Positions 28,501 through 36,491 of a stretch of DNA of 64,000 bases are shown here, in pieces. The translations under genes were made by a program, and so were the position numbers. The DNA lies in contig NZ_WNKG01000013.1 of NCBI RefSeq assembly GCF_010119245.1, forward strand, positions 62,001 through 126,000, given 5' to 3'. The notes beneath the pieces are model-generated. The model ran no database searches, was not told the origin of the DNA, and worked only from the letters and a program-made list of their open reading frames with translations. How positions within the stretch are numbered: the stretch's first letter is position 1; every line of letters begins with the position of its first letter. Source of the stretch: Cyclobacterium salsum (GTDB lineage: Bacteria > Bacteroidota > Bacteroidia > Cytophagales > Cyclobacteriaceae).

Positions 28501-28951
28501 CTCCGTTTTCATCTGTTACGGTCCCGGTTATTTCTATGTCCAACCAGCTCCGGTCCTCGTCTAACGGAACCGTTTCTCCTTTTGAAAGGTAAACTACCTC
28601 ACTCCTTACCACATAAATCTGCTCATTTACCCGCTTGAAATCGTAATCCACCTGCTCCGTGATCTTTTTAAGCATGGTTTTAAGATCCGTGGATAAATGG
28701 AGGGAAATTTTCGTTTTGTCTTTGGCTACTTCCTGGTTATAGGCAAAGACAAAATCCGTCTGCTGCTCTAATGCTGCCAACACCGTTACCAGCTTCTGAT
28801 TCTTGGCTTGTAACTGTACCTGATAATCTTCCATGCTCTGACTAGAGCCTGGCTCTGCCATAATCACCTGTATGACAAGCAATTGAAGCAAAAAGTACTT
28901 TAGGGTTTGTTTTGAATAAAGCACAATTAGCCTTAGTAAATTATTTTTCAT
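25574..28951 (-). CDS. SusC/RagA TonB-dependent transporter with STN signalling domain, module B
   Basis: Outer-membrane transporter of 1125 residues: signal segment, STN domain (about 45-115, QTDFVFAYNQEVAKDKTK), carboxypeptidase-regulatory-like domain (about 140-215), plug beginning near EVVVLGYGSVQKSDLTGSVS, and a barrel ending TLGINANF. The STN domain and the fecR/sigma genes upstream mark it as a signalling transporter. The first 40 residues closely match the module A SusC, whereas the barrels diverge, suggesting the signalling front end was conserved while the substrate-recognising part changed. Confidence 0.96.
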   Translation of the reverse strand: MKNNLLRLIVLYSKQTLKYFLLQLLVIQVIMAEPGSSQSMEDYQVQLQAKNQKLVTVLAALEQQTDFVFAYNQEVAKDKTKISLHLSTDLKTMLKKITEQVDYDFKRVNEQIYVVRSEVVYLSKGETVPLDEDRSWLDIEITGTVTDENGEPIPGATVSIPGTSVGTVTDIDGNYSLNVPDGATLVYSFIGYESKEIEIGDRSVINVSLKEDVSSLDEVVVLGYGSVQKSDLTGSVSKIDAKELSNLPAPRVDQLLQGRAAGVNVTSVSGSPGARASIRIRGGNSVQGDNEPLYVIDGFIAGTNFNLNNINVNDIESIDILKDGSAISLYGTRGANGVILISTKSGKGVSGGKPSVSLNAYTGFQNLARKIDFLDGPERAAYGFEYAEFSGEANPFVDESLIGNTDWQEQITRTAPINNLDLSVRGNSDRVNYFISGNYMNQRGIIRESGIERYSFRANLDFKLTENLTLGTRINTSFVKNDNDLVSLWQARRALTTFPVFQEDGSLWDEDYVQGGPFDNPEALLRMQTNKSMVNNLLGNFYIEYKPIESITIRSTIGPQLNWRKQNVFQSGSLPSRAAAQRGGFGRITNSFNNQILQENTITFDKELAPNHKINILGGFTWQTSRTEGFTAQTDGLPNDGVSFDVLQLGNPETFRLTSSFNDPFQIVSWIGRTNYSISDKYLFTLAGRVDGSSRFSGANNQYAFFPSGAFAWRIGDEEFIRDLNVFDELKLRTSFGRSGSQAIDSYSTLAVLNPGTVIFNGNQGIGVRRDRPANPDLRWETTSQFDIGLEAGFFDNRLSVELDYYYKKTEDLLLNREIPRQTGFSQRLENIGSLQNQGIELMIRSVNIDRNDFRWSSSLTLSGNRSRVLDLGGVNEINIHFLDQGGQAAKLVVGEPVGVFTGLEYLGTWQSQEELDQFRYSGLRAVVGGPRFKDTNGDGMISFNDDFEIIGNPEPIFFGGINNSIQWKNFSLDIFLQGTFGNDVYNEFAQRGFFGRSDQNIYGVARDRWTESDPHPYIPRAGGTVSISDIPSNSELVEDGSHLRLRNVMLNYNVPLRNNKLFNSFSVYASGANLLLISNFRGYDPEATRIGPQSGNTYGSVVRGIIRAEYPNARTVTLGINANF

Positions 28952-29027
28952 AATTTTAAATGTTTATTGTTAAACAAGGTGGTTTTCCACCGATCCTGAT
29001 CCGGGACTGTTGCAGCAGTTCCGGATC
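28952..29027 (-). promoter_or_regulatory. conserved susC leader with two hairpins (copy B)
   Basis: The 22 bases directly before the susC start are identical to those before the module A susC. A small hairpin (GGTGG-TTTT-CCACC in plus orientation, 28978-28991) and a 12-base-pair hairpin with one mismatch (28998-29027, GATCCGGGACTG against CAGTTCCGGATC) lie upstream, matching the order in copy A. The small hairpins differ in sequence but not in position, and the large ones share the CCGG-CTG core. This argues for a selected RNA structure, though the two copies are also recent enough relatives to share sequence by descent. Confidence 0.6.
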
Positions 29028-29079
29028 TTTTTGTTGATTAAAGGTTACATTTTGAACTTATCGCATAGGCTGTTAATTT

Positions 29080-30063
29080 TTATAGGTTACATTTTTTATA
29101 GGTTATTTTCAGTGCCCTCTCACCGGTATTCTCCACGTCAAATGCGACCAGGTTTTTCAGGCCATATAATACCGCAAACAAGTTCCCATTGGCATAGGTC
29201 GCTTTGATCTGGCATTGATCCATTCCCTCCCCCACTAATTCAATCCTGTAATTGTAGATGGACCCTAGCCGCTGAATCACTTCATCAAAGGGGTCCATAT
29301 CGAAGAAAACGGAACCTGCTTTCCAATCCAGAAAAGAATCCGAATCCATTTCCGCTATCTCAAAGCCCTCAGCACCGGGAATGGCCGTGGCCATTTGCCT
29401 GGGCTGCAACTCCACACCACTAGTGTCGAATGTGGAAGTTTGGTGAAAAACAGCTACTTTTCCGCTTTGTACGGCCACTTTTACAGGCGATTCCTGGTGT
29501 GCCCTGACATTAAATGCCGTTCCCAAAACTACCGTCTTTACTCCCTGACTATTCACTTCAAAAGTTGCCCCCTCCTCTTTAACCACCTCAAAAAAAGCTT
29601 CTCCGTCCAATTCAACTTCCCTTTTTCCATCCACAAATTCCTTGGGGAACCTCAGCCTGGTATTGGTGTTTAAAAATGCAATACTCCCATCCGGTAGGGT
29701 AATGGCTGCTTTCTGCCGCTCGTTGGTAATTCTTTCCTCCCAAACGACGGTTGGGGTTAATTGCTGGACCTGATACCCCAGATAAGCAAGACCAATCAAT
29801 ACTAAAAAGGAGGCAGCCCATTTCATCATCCCATAATAGGAAGGCCTGGAAATGGGTTTTGATTGGAGGTTTGAATCAATTTTTGCCTTCATCTTGTCTT
29901 TAATTTCCTCCTGCTCCCGGCTGTCCATTTCCCAATCCAATTCCCTTCGCTGAAGCAAGTCCAAAATACGCAGCAGTTTGGCCTCTTCTATTTTATTCAG
30001 CTCTCCCCTACCTCTTTTCTGAAGCAGGTTCAGGAATTCTTTTTTCTTCATGTCATTTACCAT
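29080..30063 (-). CDS. FecR-family anti-sigma factor, module B
   Basis: Inner-membrane anti-sigma factor of 327 residues, with a cytoplasmic helix-rich N-terminus, a membrane segment (WAASFLVLIGLAYLGYQV), a FecR domain (TNERQKAAITLPDGSIAFLN, EVELDGEAFFEV) and a C-terminal DUF4974-like domain (FDMDPFDEVIQRLGSIYNYR). Codon 5 is an alternative start (MKKKEFLNLL). It follows the sigma gene after about 140 bases and precedes susC. It is a clear paralogue of the module A FecR. Confidence 0.94.
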   Translation of the reverse strand: MVNDMKKKEFLNLLQKRGRGELNKIEEAKLLRILDLLQRRELDWEMDSREQEEIKDKMKAKIDSNLQSKPISRPSYYGMMKWAASFLVLIGLAYLGYQVQQLTPTVVWEERITNERQKAAITLPDGSIAFLNTNTRLRFPKEFVDGKREVELDGEAFFEVVKEEGATFEVNSQGVKTVVLGTAFNVRAHQESPVKVAVQSGKVAVFHQTSTFDTSGVELQPRQMATAIPGAEGFEIAEMDSDSFLDWKAGSVFFDMDPFDEVIQRLGSIYNYRIELVGEGMDQCQIKATYANGNLFAVLYGLKNLVAFDVENTGERALKITYKKCNL

Positions 30064-30201
30064 CTATAAGGATAGTACCCTTAGCCTACTGAAATACTTA
30101 CGAACCAGTAGAAAAAAAAATCGTAAAGCAGGGATTAAGCCAATTTTTGAGCCGATAATTGCGTAGATTAATAAAATAAAAAATTATAAAAAATGTGTAT
30201 T

Positions 30202-30789
30202 TCAAAATAAAAAGTAAGTTATATTACCTGCCAGTGGAAAAGTCCAAAAATAAATTTGGTTAAGATTTTTTTTGATAGATTTCAATGCTTTATACAGATG
30301 GGCCTCTACCGTCCGGACAGATATATTCATTTTCAAGGCAATTTCCTGGTTGGACATGTCGGCTTCCCGGCTCAACTGAAATACTTCTTTGCACTTTTCC
30401 GGAAGGGCATGGACAGTCTTTTTCAAAATAGTATCCACTTCCTCATATTCCAACAAATGATCCGCCTCCAGCTGTTCGGGAAGGTGAGAAAAGATACTTT
30501 CCAGATCTGTGGTTTGTTTTATATTCCTGACCAGATTCAAGACCTGGAATTTAACTGCTCTAAAAAGATAAGCCTCCAGATGATTGATCTTTTTCTTTTG
30601 GGCTCTCTCCCATAAACCTAAGAATACTTCCTGAACCACATCCTCACAAAGCACCTGGTCCTCAAAAATCTTATAGGCATAACAATAAAGTCTTTTCCAA
30701 TACCTATCGTAAATGGTATCAAAGGCAATTTTGTCTTGGTGAAACAATGCCTCGCAAAGGGCTTTATCGGTTATTTTGGGTCGGGTCAT
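30202..30789 (-). CDS. ECF RNA polymerase sigma factor, module B
   Basis: ECF sigma factor of 195 residues from the start at 30789 (MTRPKITDK). An earlier start at 30864 would add 25 residues that do not match the family. Region 2: FDTIYDRYWKRLYCYAYKIFED and CEDVVQEVFLGLWERAQ. Region 4: LPEKCKEVFQLSREADMSNQEIALKMNISVRTVEAHL. It should activate the module B susC/susD/sulfatase genes once FecR releases it; this is inferred from the family and the gene order. Unlike the module A factor it has a short C-terminal extension after QIYFW. Confidence 0.94.
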   Translation of the reverse strand: MTRPKITDKALCEALFHQDKIAFDTIYDRYWKRLYCYAYKIFEDQVLCEDVVQEVFLGLWERAQKKKINHLEAYLFRAVKFQVLNLVRNIKQTTDLESIFSHLPEQLEADHLLEYEEVDTILKKTVHALPEKCKEVFQLSREADMSNQEIALKMNISVRTVEAHLYKALKSIKKNLNQIYFWTFPLAGNITYFLF

Positions 30790-30937
30790 TCTGTTCAAAG
30801 AATGCCAATTTAGAATTTTTTTGCCAATCAAAAAATTGGCAACGTAAAAAAATAATCCCTTCAACTCCAGATGATTTGCCCTGCCGGTTTCTTACTTGTC
30901 CCCTCTTATTAAAGTAACTTTATACCTCCATGGTTTT

Positions 30938-31159
30938 TTAAGGCTGATTCTTTTTCCTGGGTTTGTAAAGTAATTTAAACACCACGGCAATCACGATAAA
31001 TGATAGGATGATATAAAATACCACTCGAAGCGGAGAAGGATTCAACGGGTAGTCGTCCCCAGATTCCTCCCCTGTTTGGGCCAACAGATAGCGAAGTTGA
31101 ACCAAAGAGAAAAAAAGTACCATCAATAGCTGCTTCCAAATATTAGTTAAACGTTTCAT
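30938..31159 (-). CDS. small membrane protein, unrecognised
   Basis: A 73-residue frame with a signal-like N-terminus (KQLLMVLFFSLVQLRYLLAQ), an acidic stretch (TGEESGDDYP), a second membrane segment (VVFYIILSFIVIAVVFKLLY) and a basic tail (KPRKKNQP). I do not recognise a family. The pattern of a cleavable signal, short periplasmic segment, single membrane helix and positive cytoplasmic end is coherent, which favours a real gene. Its leader (ATAAACATATGAAATT just before ATG) resembles the conserved susC leader block. It lies upstream of the module B sigma gene on the same strand. Confidence 0.55.
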   Translation of the reverse strand: MKRLTNIWKQLLMVLFFSLVQLRYLLAQTGEESGDDYPLNPSPLRVVFYIILSFIVIAVVFKLLYKPRKKNQP

Positions 31160-31517
31160 AATTTCATATGTTTATAATTGATTTTTAATGGCCACATAGC
31201 CTGTCCCGATCTTAAATCGGGAGAATCTTCGCATGTATTATAATCATCCCTCCGTGGGTCGCTTGCGTCATGCTTGATTTCATCTGTTTGTTGACAAATA
31301 CCATCACAAAAACCCCTCCAATTAAGCAGAATGAATGAGCTTATTTTACCAATCTGTGTAAATAGAATGTAAATCTTTTTGGCATTCTCGATAGAAAAAG
31401 CTACCATAATGGCGCAACGTTGCATCATTTGATTGAATATAGATATAGGCCATTTATCTTACCGATTGGTAGTTTGAAGTAGTGAAATGTAAAGGCTCCT
31501 GAATTTTTAATGGATTT
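31160..31517. other. 358-base intergenic region with one hairpin
   Basis: No coding frame is supported here. A 7-base-pair hairpin (TCCCGAT, 31204-31210; ATCGGGA, 31216-31222) lies close to the start of the small membrane-protein gene. The rest shows no promoter box or repeat I can support. Confidence 0.4.
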
Positions 31518-32351
31518 TCAATAGGTAGGTTTAACTGGTTTTAGACCATTATCACCTGCCCAATCCATGGCTGTAGCAATGTCATTCACCAAAGTAAAAT
31601 CAACTCCCAATTCAAAAAGTGTCTCAAAAACAACCGGATCGTCGGTACCAAAATAATTCACTTTGATTCCTTTTTCATGTAAAATCCGGGCATATTCCTT
31701 GAATTCAGGAAAGATCTCTCCCCGTAGTTGAATGAAATTTGCCCCCATTTCGACCGTTGCGGCTACATAATCCGCACCTCCGGTTAGCCTCTCCATATTG
31801 CAAATTAATACCGAATCAGATGCGGTTCGAGCACCAAGGCGAGACTGCTCCTGCACCGCTAAGAATGCCTGATGACTCCTGCCCGTTTCTTCCAGTAACC
31901 GGACAACGCGACTTCCCAGGGATTGCCCCCCTCTTAAATGGATGTTCAGCCAGATATTCCGTGGCATGACCTCCAGTACTTCTTCCAGTAAAGGGATTTG
32001 GATGCCAGAAAATTGATCGCCTTTCCAACTCCCGGCGTCCAGGCGTTTGAGTTCGGATAAGGTCAACGCAGCTACCGCTCCACTTCCATTGGAGGTACGG
32101 TCCACCGTAGCATCGTGCATTAGCACCAATGCAGAGTCCCTACTAAACTGCACGTCCAGTTCGATCATATGGGCACCTACTCTTATGGCTTCCAGAAAAG
32201 CCGGGATGGTATTTTCAGGATGGCTGGCCATGGCTCCTCTATGTGCGCAAAACCCTTTTTCTGGCATTTCAACGCCTTGTGCCAGCAAAGAACCTGCACA
32301 TATCACTAAAAGAAAAGCCGAGAAGAAGGTTATTTTTGAATGGAGAATCAT
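31518..32351 (-). CDS. glycerophosphodiester phosphodiesterase family protein
   Basis: Secreted phosphodiesterase-fold protein of 277 residues with a signal peptide (about 1-24). The GDPD signature is plain: FCAHRGAMASHPENTIPAF, IELDVQFSRDSALVLMHDATVDRTSNGSG, including the catalytic histidines and the metal-binding Glu/Asp. The C-terminal TIM-barrel strands are present (VNYFGTDDPVVFETLFELGVD). It is the last gene of the operon that starts at 36414, 32 bases after uxuA. Its link to uronate metabolism is not obvious; extracellular phosphodiesters of glycerol-containing polymers are a possible substrate. Confidence 0.9.
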   Translation of the reverse strand: MILHSKITFFSAFLLVICAGSLLAQGVEMPEKGFCAHRGAMASHPENTIPAFLEAIRVGAHMIELDVQFSRDSALVLMHDATVDRTSNGSGAVAALTLSELKRLDAGSWKGDQFSGIQIPLLEEVLEVMPRNIWLNIHLRGGQSLGSRVVRLLEETGRSHQAFLAVQEQSRLGARTASDSVLICNMERLTGGADYVAATVEMGANFIQLRGEIFPEFKEYARILHEKGIKVNYFGTDDPVVFETLFELGVDFTLVNDIATAMDWAGDNGLKPVKPTY

Positions 32352-32383
32352 TTCAATTCGGAATAGTCAGTAATGGGGCTTCA

Positions 32384-33544
32384 TTAGCGATACTTTTCCA
32401 AAGCCATTTCCAACCCCCTCAATTCTGCCAGTCCCTTTAACCGGCCAATGGCAGAATAACCGGGAATGGTTTCCTTCTGCAAATCGTCCAGCATTTGATG
32501 CCCATGATCGGGACGAAATGGAATGGGCTTGGTCCGGTTTTTATTAATTTTTACCAATCGTTTCATGACCTCAAACATATCCACATCACCATCGAGGTGA
32601 TCGGATTCGTGGAAATTGCCTCTTTGGTCTTTCTTTACATTTCGAAGATGGACAAAATGGATGCGTTCGGCCACACCACTGATAATTTCAGGTAAATCAT
32701 TTTCTTTCCCGGCTCCCAAAGATCCGGTACAAAGACAGATTCCATTGAATGGCTCCCGGATGGCATCCGTGATGAATACCAAATCTTCCAGACCGGAAGC
32801 AATCCGTGGTAAACCTAAAATGGAATAAGGCGGATCATCCGGATGAAGGGTCATGGTCATCCCATATTTTTCGCAGATACTTTGGATACTCCGCAAAAAG
32901 TACAGCAAATTTTCTCGCAATCCATCCTTCCCAATAGATTGATAAAGCGAAATGCTCTTAGAAAGTCCTTCCAAGGTCATACTTTTCTCGGTGGGAACTC
33001 CCATGAGAATAATATCTGCCAGTTGCTGCTTTCTTTTGGCAGACATGGCCAACCATTTTTCACTGGCCTGGTCTACAATGGGAGCAGGGTATTCCGTCTT
33101 GGCCCCTTCCCGCTTTAATACAAAAAGGTCAAAGGCGGCCAGATCTGCCCAATCAAAATACAAGGCACGCGCACCAGAATCCAAGTCCAGGGAAAGGTCC
33201 GTTCGTGTCCAATCCAAAACCGGCATAAAATTATAACAGACCAGCCGGATTCCTGCCTGAGCGAGGTGATCCAAGGTTTGCCGGTAATTTTCCAGGTACT
33301 GCTCGCAGTCTTCTGCCTTGGTTTTGATGGATTCATGTACCGGAACGGATTCTACTACTGTCCATACCAGACCAGCATCTTCAATTATTTTCTTTCTTTC
33401 CAGGATCTCCTCCAAGGGCCAGACTTCTCCGTGGGGAATATGGTGCAGGGCCGATACCACATCAGAGGCGCCGGCCTGGCGAATATCCTGCAAGGATACA
33501 GGATCATTCGGCCCAAACCAGCGCCAGCTTTGAATCAAAGACAT
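32384..33544 (-). CDS. uxuA: mannonate dehydratase
   Basis: Cytosolic enzyme of 386 residues converting D-mannonate to 2-keto-3-deoxygluconate in hexuronate breakdown. The family motifs are present in order: WRWFGPNDPVSLQDIRQAGA at the start, VVESVPVHESIK, the metal-binding HPDDPP, CTGSLGAG, HLRNVKK, and RPDHGHQM near the C-terminus. Length fits UxuA. It sits between a Gfo/Idh/MocA oxidoreductase (33 bases upstream) and the phosphodiesterase gene. No uronate isomerase or mannonate oxidoreductase of the classical type is in the window; a neighbouring oxidoreductase might serve. Confidence 0.95.
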   Translation of the reverse strand: MSLIQSWRWFGPNDPVSLQDIRQAGASDVVSALHHIPHGEVWPLEEILERKKIIEDAGLVWTVVESVPVHESIKTKAEDCEQYLENYRQTLDHLAQAGIRLVCYNFMPVLDWTRTDLSLDLDSGARALYFDWADLAAFDLFVLKREGAKTEYPAPIVDQASEKWLAMSAKRKQQLADIILMGVPTEKSMTLEGLSKSISLYQSIGKDGLRENLLYFLRSIQSICEKYGMTMTLHPDDPPYSILGLPRIASGLEDLVFITDAIREPFNGICLCTGSLGAGKENDLPEIISGVAERIHFVHLRNVKKDQRGNFHESDHLDGDVDMFEVMKRLVKINKNRTKPIPFRPDHGHQMLDDLQKETIPGYSAIGRLKGLAELRGLEMALEKYR

Positions 33545-33577
33545 ACTTGTTTGCTATCCTCTGTTAAAATTAATTGC

Positions 33578-34999
33578 TCAAATCACGTATTGAGTTCCAT
33601 AAGGATGCCTGTTGGGCCGGGACAGCATGGCATTGGCCTCATCATCATTTTTGAATTTTTCCCGGATGGGATCCCAGTACAATTTTCTTGGCAGCTTCAT
33701 GGCAATATGGGAAAGCAAACAAGCACTACAGGATCGGTGCGCCACCTCTACCGGTGCGATGGTCTGCTCTCTGGAAACGATGCAATCCAACCAGTTCTTA
33801 TGCTGCTCTTCACTTTCGTACAAATGAATCTCCTCAGGACCTATTACCGAAGTAAGGATTTTCTGATCGCTGGCTTTAAAAGCCTCGCTGGCTTTTCCAC
33901 CTGGTACAGGATCACTGTCCGTTACACCTACATTCCCACGGGCAACGAAAATCCACCCCTCTGTACCTTCAAACCTTACACCATTGGGATAGTCACCGCT
34001 GACTTCCATGATCACATCATTATCGTATTTGGCCTTTACTTTAAAATCACCATGAACGGTCCAAAGTCCTTCGGTAGGAAAGGAAGCAGAGGCTTCCAGC
34101 TCTATGGGACCGGAATACTCTTTGCCCATTCCCCAATGGGCGATATCCAGGTGATGGGCTCCCCAGCCAGTAATCATTCCCGCTCCGAATTGTTCGCACC
34201 TGAGCCATCCTGGCCTGGAACGAAGATTATCCTGAGAATGGACCCTGTCCAGGGTATAGGGTACCCAGGGAGTGGATCCCAACCACATGTCATAATTCAA
34301 GTTGTCCGGTACCGGCATTTCTTGCGGATTTCCACCTGCCGGATCACCTGGCAATCCTATTAAAATCCTTTCTACTTTACCAATTCGCCCGTTCCTTACC
34401 AATTCACAGGCCCTTTTAAACTGAGGCCAGGGGTTCATGGATCGCTGCTGGCTTCCTATTTGGAAGATGGCTCCGGTTCTGTGAATGGTATCACTCATCA
34501 TCCTTCCTTCCTCGATGGTTAAGGAGGTGGGTTTTTGCAAGTAAATATCTTTTCCTGCCAGGGCAGCCTCCATGGCAGGCTGGGCATGCCAATGGTCAGG
34601 GGTACTGATAATGACCGCATCCACGTCTTTGTGGTTGATCATTTCCTTATAGTCTTCAAAGACTTTTACATCCACATAATTGCTACTTCCCGTTTTATCG
34701 GCATACTGTTTTTCGATCCAGGTTTTGCCCTGTGCGGCACGATCGCGATCCACATCCGCCACGGCTACCACCCTGGCAATGTCATTTTTCATGGTCTCCG
34801 GCAAATCATGGGTCATGGCTATTCTACCAAAGCCCACCTGGCCAATGTTGATCTTATTGCTGGGCGCATTTTTACCCAAAACCGAAGCGGGTACGATGGT
34901 TGGAAAACCAGAAACGGCAAAAGATGCCGCCAAGGCACCTTTGGTACTGGATTTCATAAAATTCCTTCTCGAAAGATTGGATTTGTTCTCTTTTTTCAT
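33578..34999 (-). CDS. Tat-exported Gfo/Idh/MocA-family oxidoreductase
   Basis: NAD(P)-dependent oxidoreductase-fold protein of 473 residues with a twin-arginine signal (SRRNFMKSSTKGALAASFAV). A Rossmann domain follows (INIGQVGFGRIA, VVAVADVDRDRA, DAVIISTPDHWHAQPAMEAA, then IYLQKPTSLTIEE with the Lys-Pro typical of the family). The C-terminal alpha/beta domain includes GAGMITGWGAHHLDIAHWGM. Exported members are common in Bacteroidota glycan loci and may act on sugars or glycosides in the periplasm with a bound cofactor. It is the second gene of the 36414-31518 operon. Substrate unknown. Confidence 0.92.
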   Translation of the reverse strand: MKKENKSNLSRRNFMKSSTKGALAASFAVSGFPTIVPASVLGKNAPSNKINIGQVGFGRIAMTHDLPETMKNDIARVVAVADVDRDRAAQGKTWIEKQYADKTGSSNYVDVKVFEDYKEMINHKDVDAVIISTPDHWHAQPAMEAALAGKDIYLQKPTSLTIEEGRMMSDTIHRTGAIFQIGSQQRSMNPWPQFKRACELVRNGRIGKVERILIGLPGDPAGGNPQEMPVPDNLNYDMWLGSTPWVPYTLDRVHSQDNLRSRPGWLRCEQFGAGMITGWGAHHLDIAHWGMGKEYSGPIELEASASFPTEGLWTVHGDFKVKAKYDNDVIMEVSGDYPNGVRFEGTEGWIFVARGNVGVTDSDPVPGGKASEAFKASDQKILTSVIGPEEIHLYESEEQHKNWLDCIVSREQTIAPVEVAHRSCSACLLSHIAMKLPRKLYWDPIREKFKNDDEANAMLSRPNRHPYGTQYVI

Positions 35000-35163
35000 G
35001 GAAGCATGCTTTTTGGTTATTCTATTTGGTTTTTTTCTTATTTATATTTCGCAATTTCTGTAAGCTTCCGGTAAATCTTACGGGACTATCCCATAAATCG
35101 GCGGCTGCGAAAAGAGGGTCTCTTTCGGAAGCCTATCCAGCCGATATTACCTTTTCTTACGAT

Positions 35164-36414
35164 TCATTCTTTAATAATAGTCATTTTTGGGCTGCTAGCA
35201 AATTGTTTCCAGGCAGCCTCCGCAGCTTCGGGGCTTATTTTTTTGGAAGAAACCAAAAAACGGTAATTTAAAACATAATTTTTGCCTGACTCCAAATGCC
35301 AATCCATGTTTTTGGTAGGGGCAAAATTGGCATACATGTCTCCCCGATCGTAAATATCCTCCGGCCAAATGCGCAAGGGTTCGGGGTGATTGTAATTAGT
35401 GGGCGAAGACATCATCACCACGGAAGCATAATCTGAGTCAATAGCTCCCTGAACAATACACCACCTGGCCAGGCTTCCATCTGCCTCCCTTCGATTCAGG
35501 CCCTCAGAGGTAATGACTTCGCTGTTATCTCGGTTCCATTTTTCAGTAGCTCTCCATCCCAGGCTTCCATACCGGTATTCTTTCAAGGTCACAGGGTCCT
35601 TACCGGATGGATTAAGCAGTATGCTGATGTCTGCCAGGTAATAGCTTTCATCTTCATCCAGGGCGTAAATGCGTGTACCTTGAACTTCGGTCATCGCCAC
35701 TTCCGGGGTTTCACGGTTTTGAAGTACCAGGTGTTCGTGAAGAACACGGTACCCCGCAAAAACAGGCCCCTCACTTTTGGTGACAAAATTGGCGAAACGA
35801 ACGGTTCCCTGTTGTTCTGCCAGATTCCAGAAATCAATGGTTTCACCTTTATATTCCACCCTTGTCCAGGGATTCCAAAGGCCATAATGATGGTAATGGT
35901 CTGGCGGTTGGATGCGGGTAAGTGATTTTCCATCCGGAGACCACATGGGGTGTACAAAACCACTTCTGGCATACGCCGAATCTACCCCTTCCGGAGGATA
36001 GGCCATCCCAAAATTATACTGCCAAAGATCTTCTTGATTTTTACGTATAACCAACGCTTTTTCTGTTTGTTTCAAGCCCAAACTACCGGTATGTTGGCTA
36101 GCCTTCTTCTGATGGATTTCGTAGGTACGGGTCATTCCTTTGTCTGTTTCAGGCGAAACCAGCCAATGCAGGGTTCGTTCCTTCATCGGGTCCATCTGAA
36201 AGGGAATTTCAACGCGCTCCCCACCGGAAACCTCCATTAAAGTAAGTACGGAATCGGGTAGTTGGGTGACGGTATTCAACGGCAACGAGACGGGATAGGC
36301 ATAATTCGAAATTGCCGGTAGGGCAATCTCCACGGAAGCCAGTTTTTGAGCCATCCCTGAAATTGGCAACGAAAAACCTAGGAAAAGACCTAAGAGTGAT
36401 TTAATTTTATTCAT
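35164..36414 (-). CDS. DUF6807 (PmoA-like) family secreted protein
   Basis: Secreted protein of 416 residues with a signal peptide (about 1-22). Central sequence HPMWSPDGKSLTRIQPPDHYHHYGLWNPWTRVEYKG, rich in histidines, matches the DUF6807 family that databases often name PmoA; it is unrelated in function to particulate methane monooxygenase. Members sit in carbohydrate operons of Bacteroidota and Planctomycetes beside Gfo/Idh/MocA oxidoreductases, as here. No catalytic role is assigned. It is the first gene of the operon and is divergent from the LacI-type regulator. Confidence 0.85.
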   Translation of the reverse strand: MNKIKSLLGLFLGFSLPISGMAQKLASVEIALPAISNYAYPVSLPLNTVTQLPDSVLTLMEVSGGERVEIPFQMDPMKERTLHWLVSPETDKGMTRTYEIHQKKASQHTGSLGLKQTEKALVIRKNQEDLWQYNFGMAYPPEGVDSAYARSGFVHPMWSPDGKSLTRIQPPDHYHHYGLWNPWTRVEYKGETIDFWNLAEQQGTVRFANFVTKSEGPVFAGYRVLHEHLVLQNRETPEVAMTEVQGTRIYALDEDESYYLADISILLNPSGKDPVTLKEYRYGSLGWRATEKWNRDNSEVITSEGLNRREADGSLARWCIVQGAIDSDYASVVMMSSPTNYNHPEPLRIWPEDIYDRGDMYANFAPTKNMDWHLESGKNYVLNYRFLVSSKKISPEAAEAAWKQFASSPKMTIIKE

Positions 36415-36477
36415 ACATTGAAGCTTATCTTATTTCGGATTCCAATAACCGTAAACATATTAATATATTTATTTCAA

Positions 36478-36491
36478 TACAACCGATTTCA
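36478..36491. promoter_or_regulatory. LacI-type operator, distal copy
   Basis: TACAACCGATTTCA, read on the minus strand as TGAAATCGGTTGTA, has the central CG and flanking GAAA-n-CG-n-TT layout of LacI-family operators. Its 12-base core (CAACCGATTTCA) is the exact reverse complement of the second site at 36708-36719. It lies 64 bases upstream of the DUF6807 gene. Confidence 0.5.

Noticed and set aside
33266-34363. Long plus-strand frame of 365 codons
   Set aside because: It lies opposite the clearly identified mannonate dehydratase and Gfo/Idh/MocA genes and its translation has no recognisable domain; it is an antisense shadow.
35164-36414. Particulate methane monooxygenase subunit (PmoA)
   Set aside because: The name is attached to this family in databases, but the protein is a soluble secreted DUF6807 member with no membrane helices of a methane monooxygenase.
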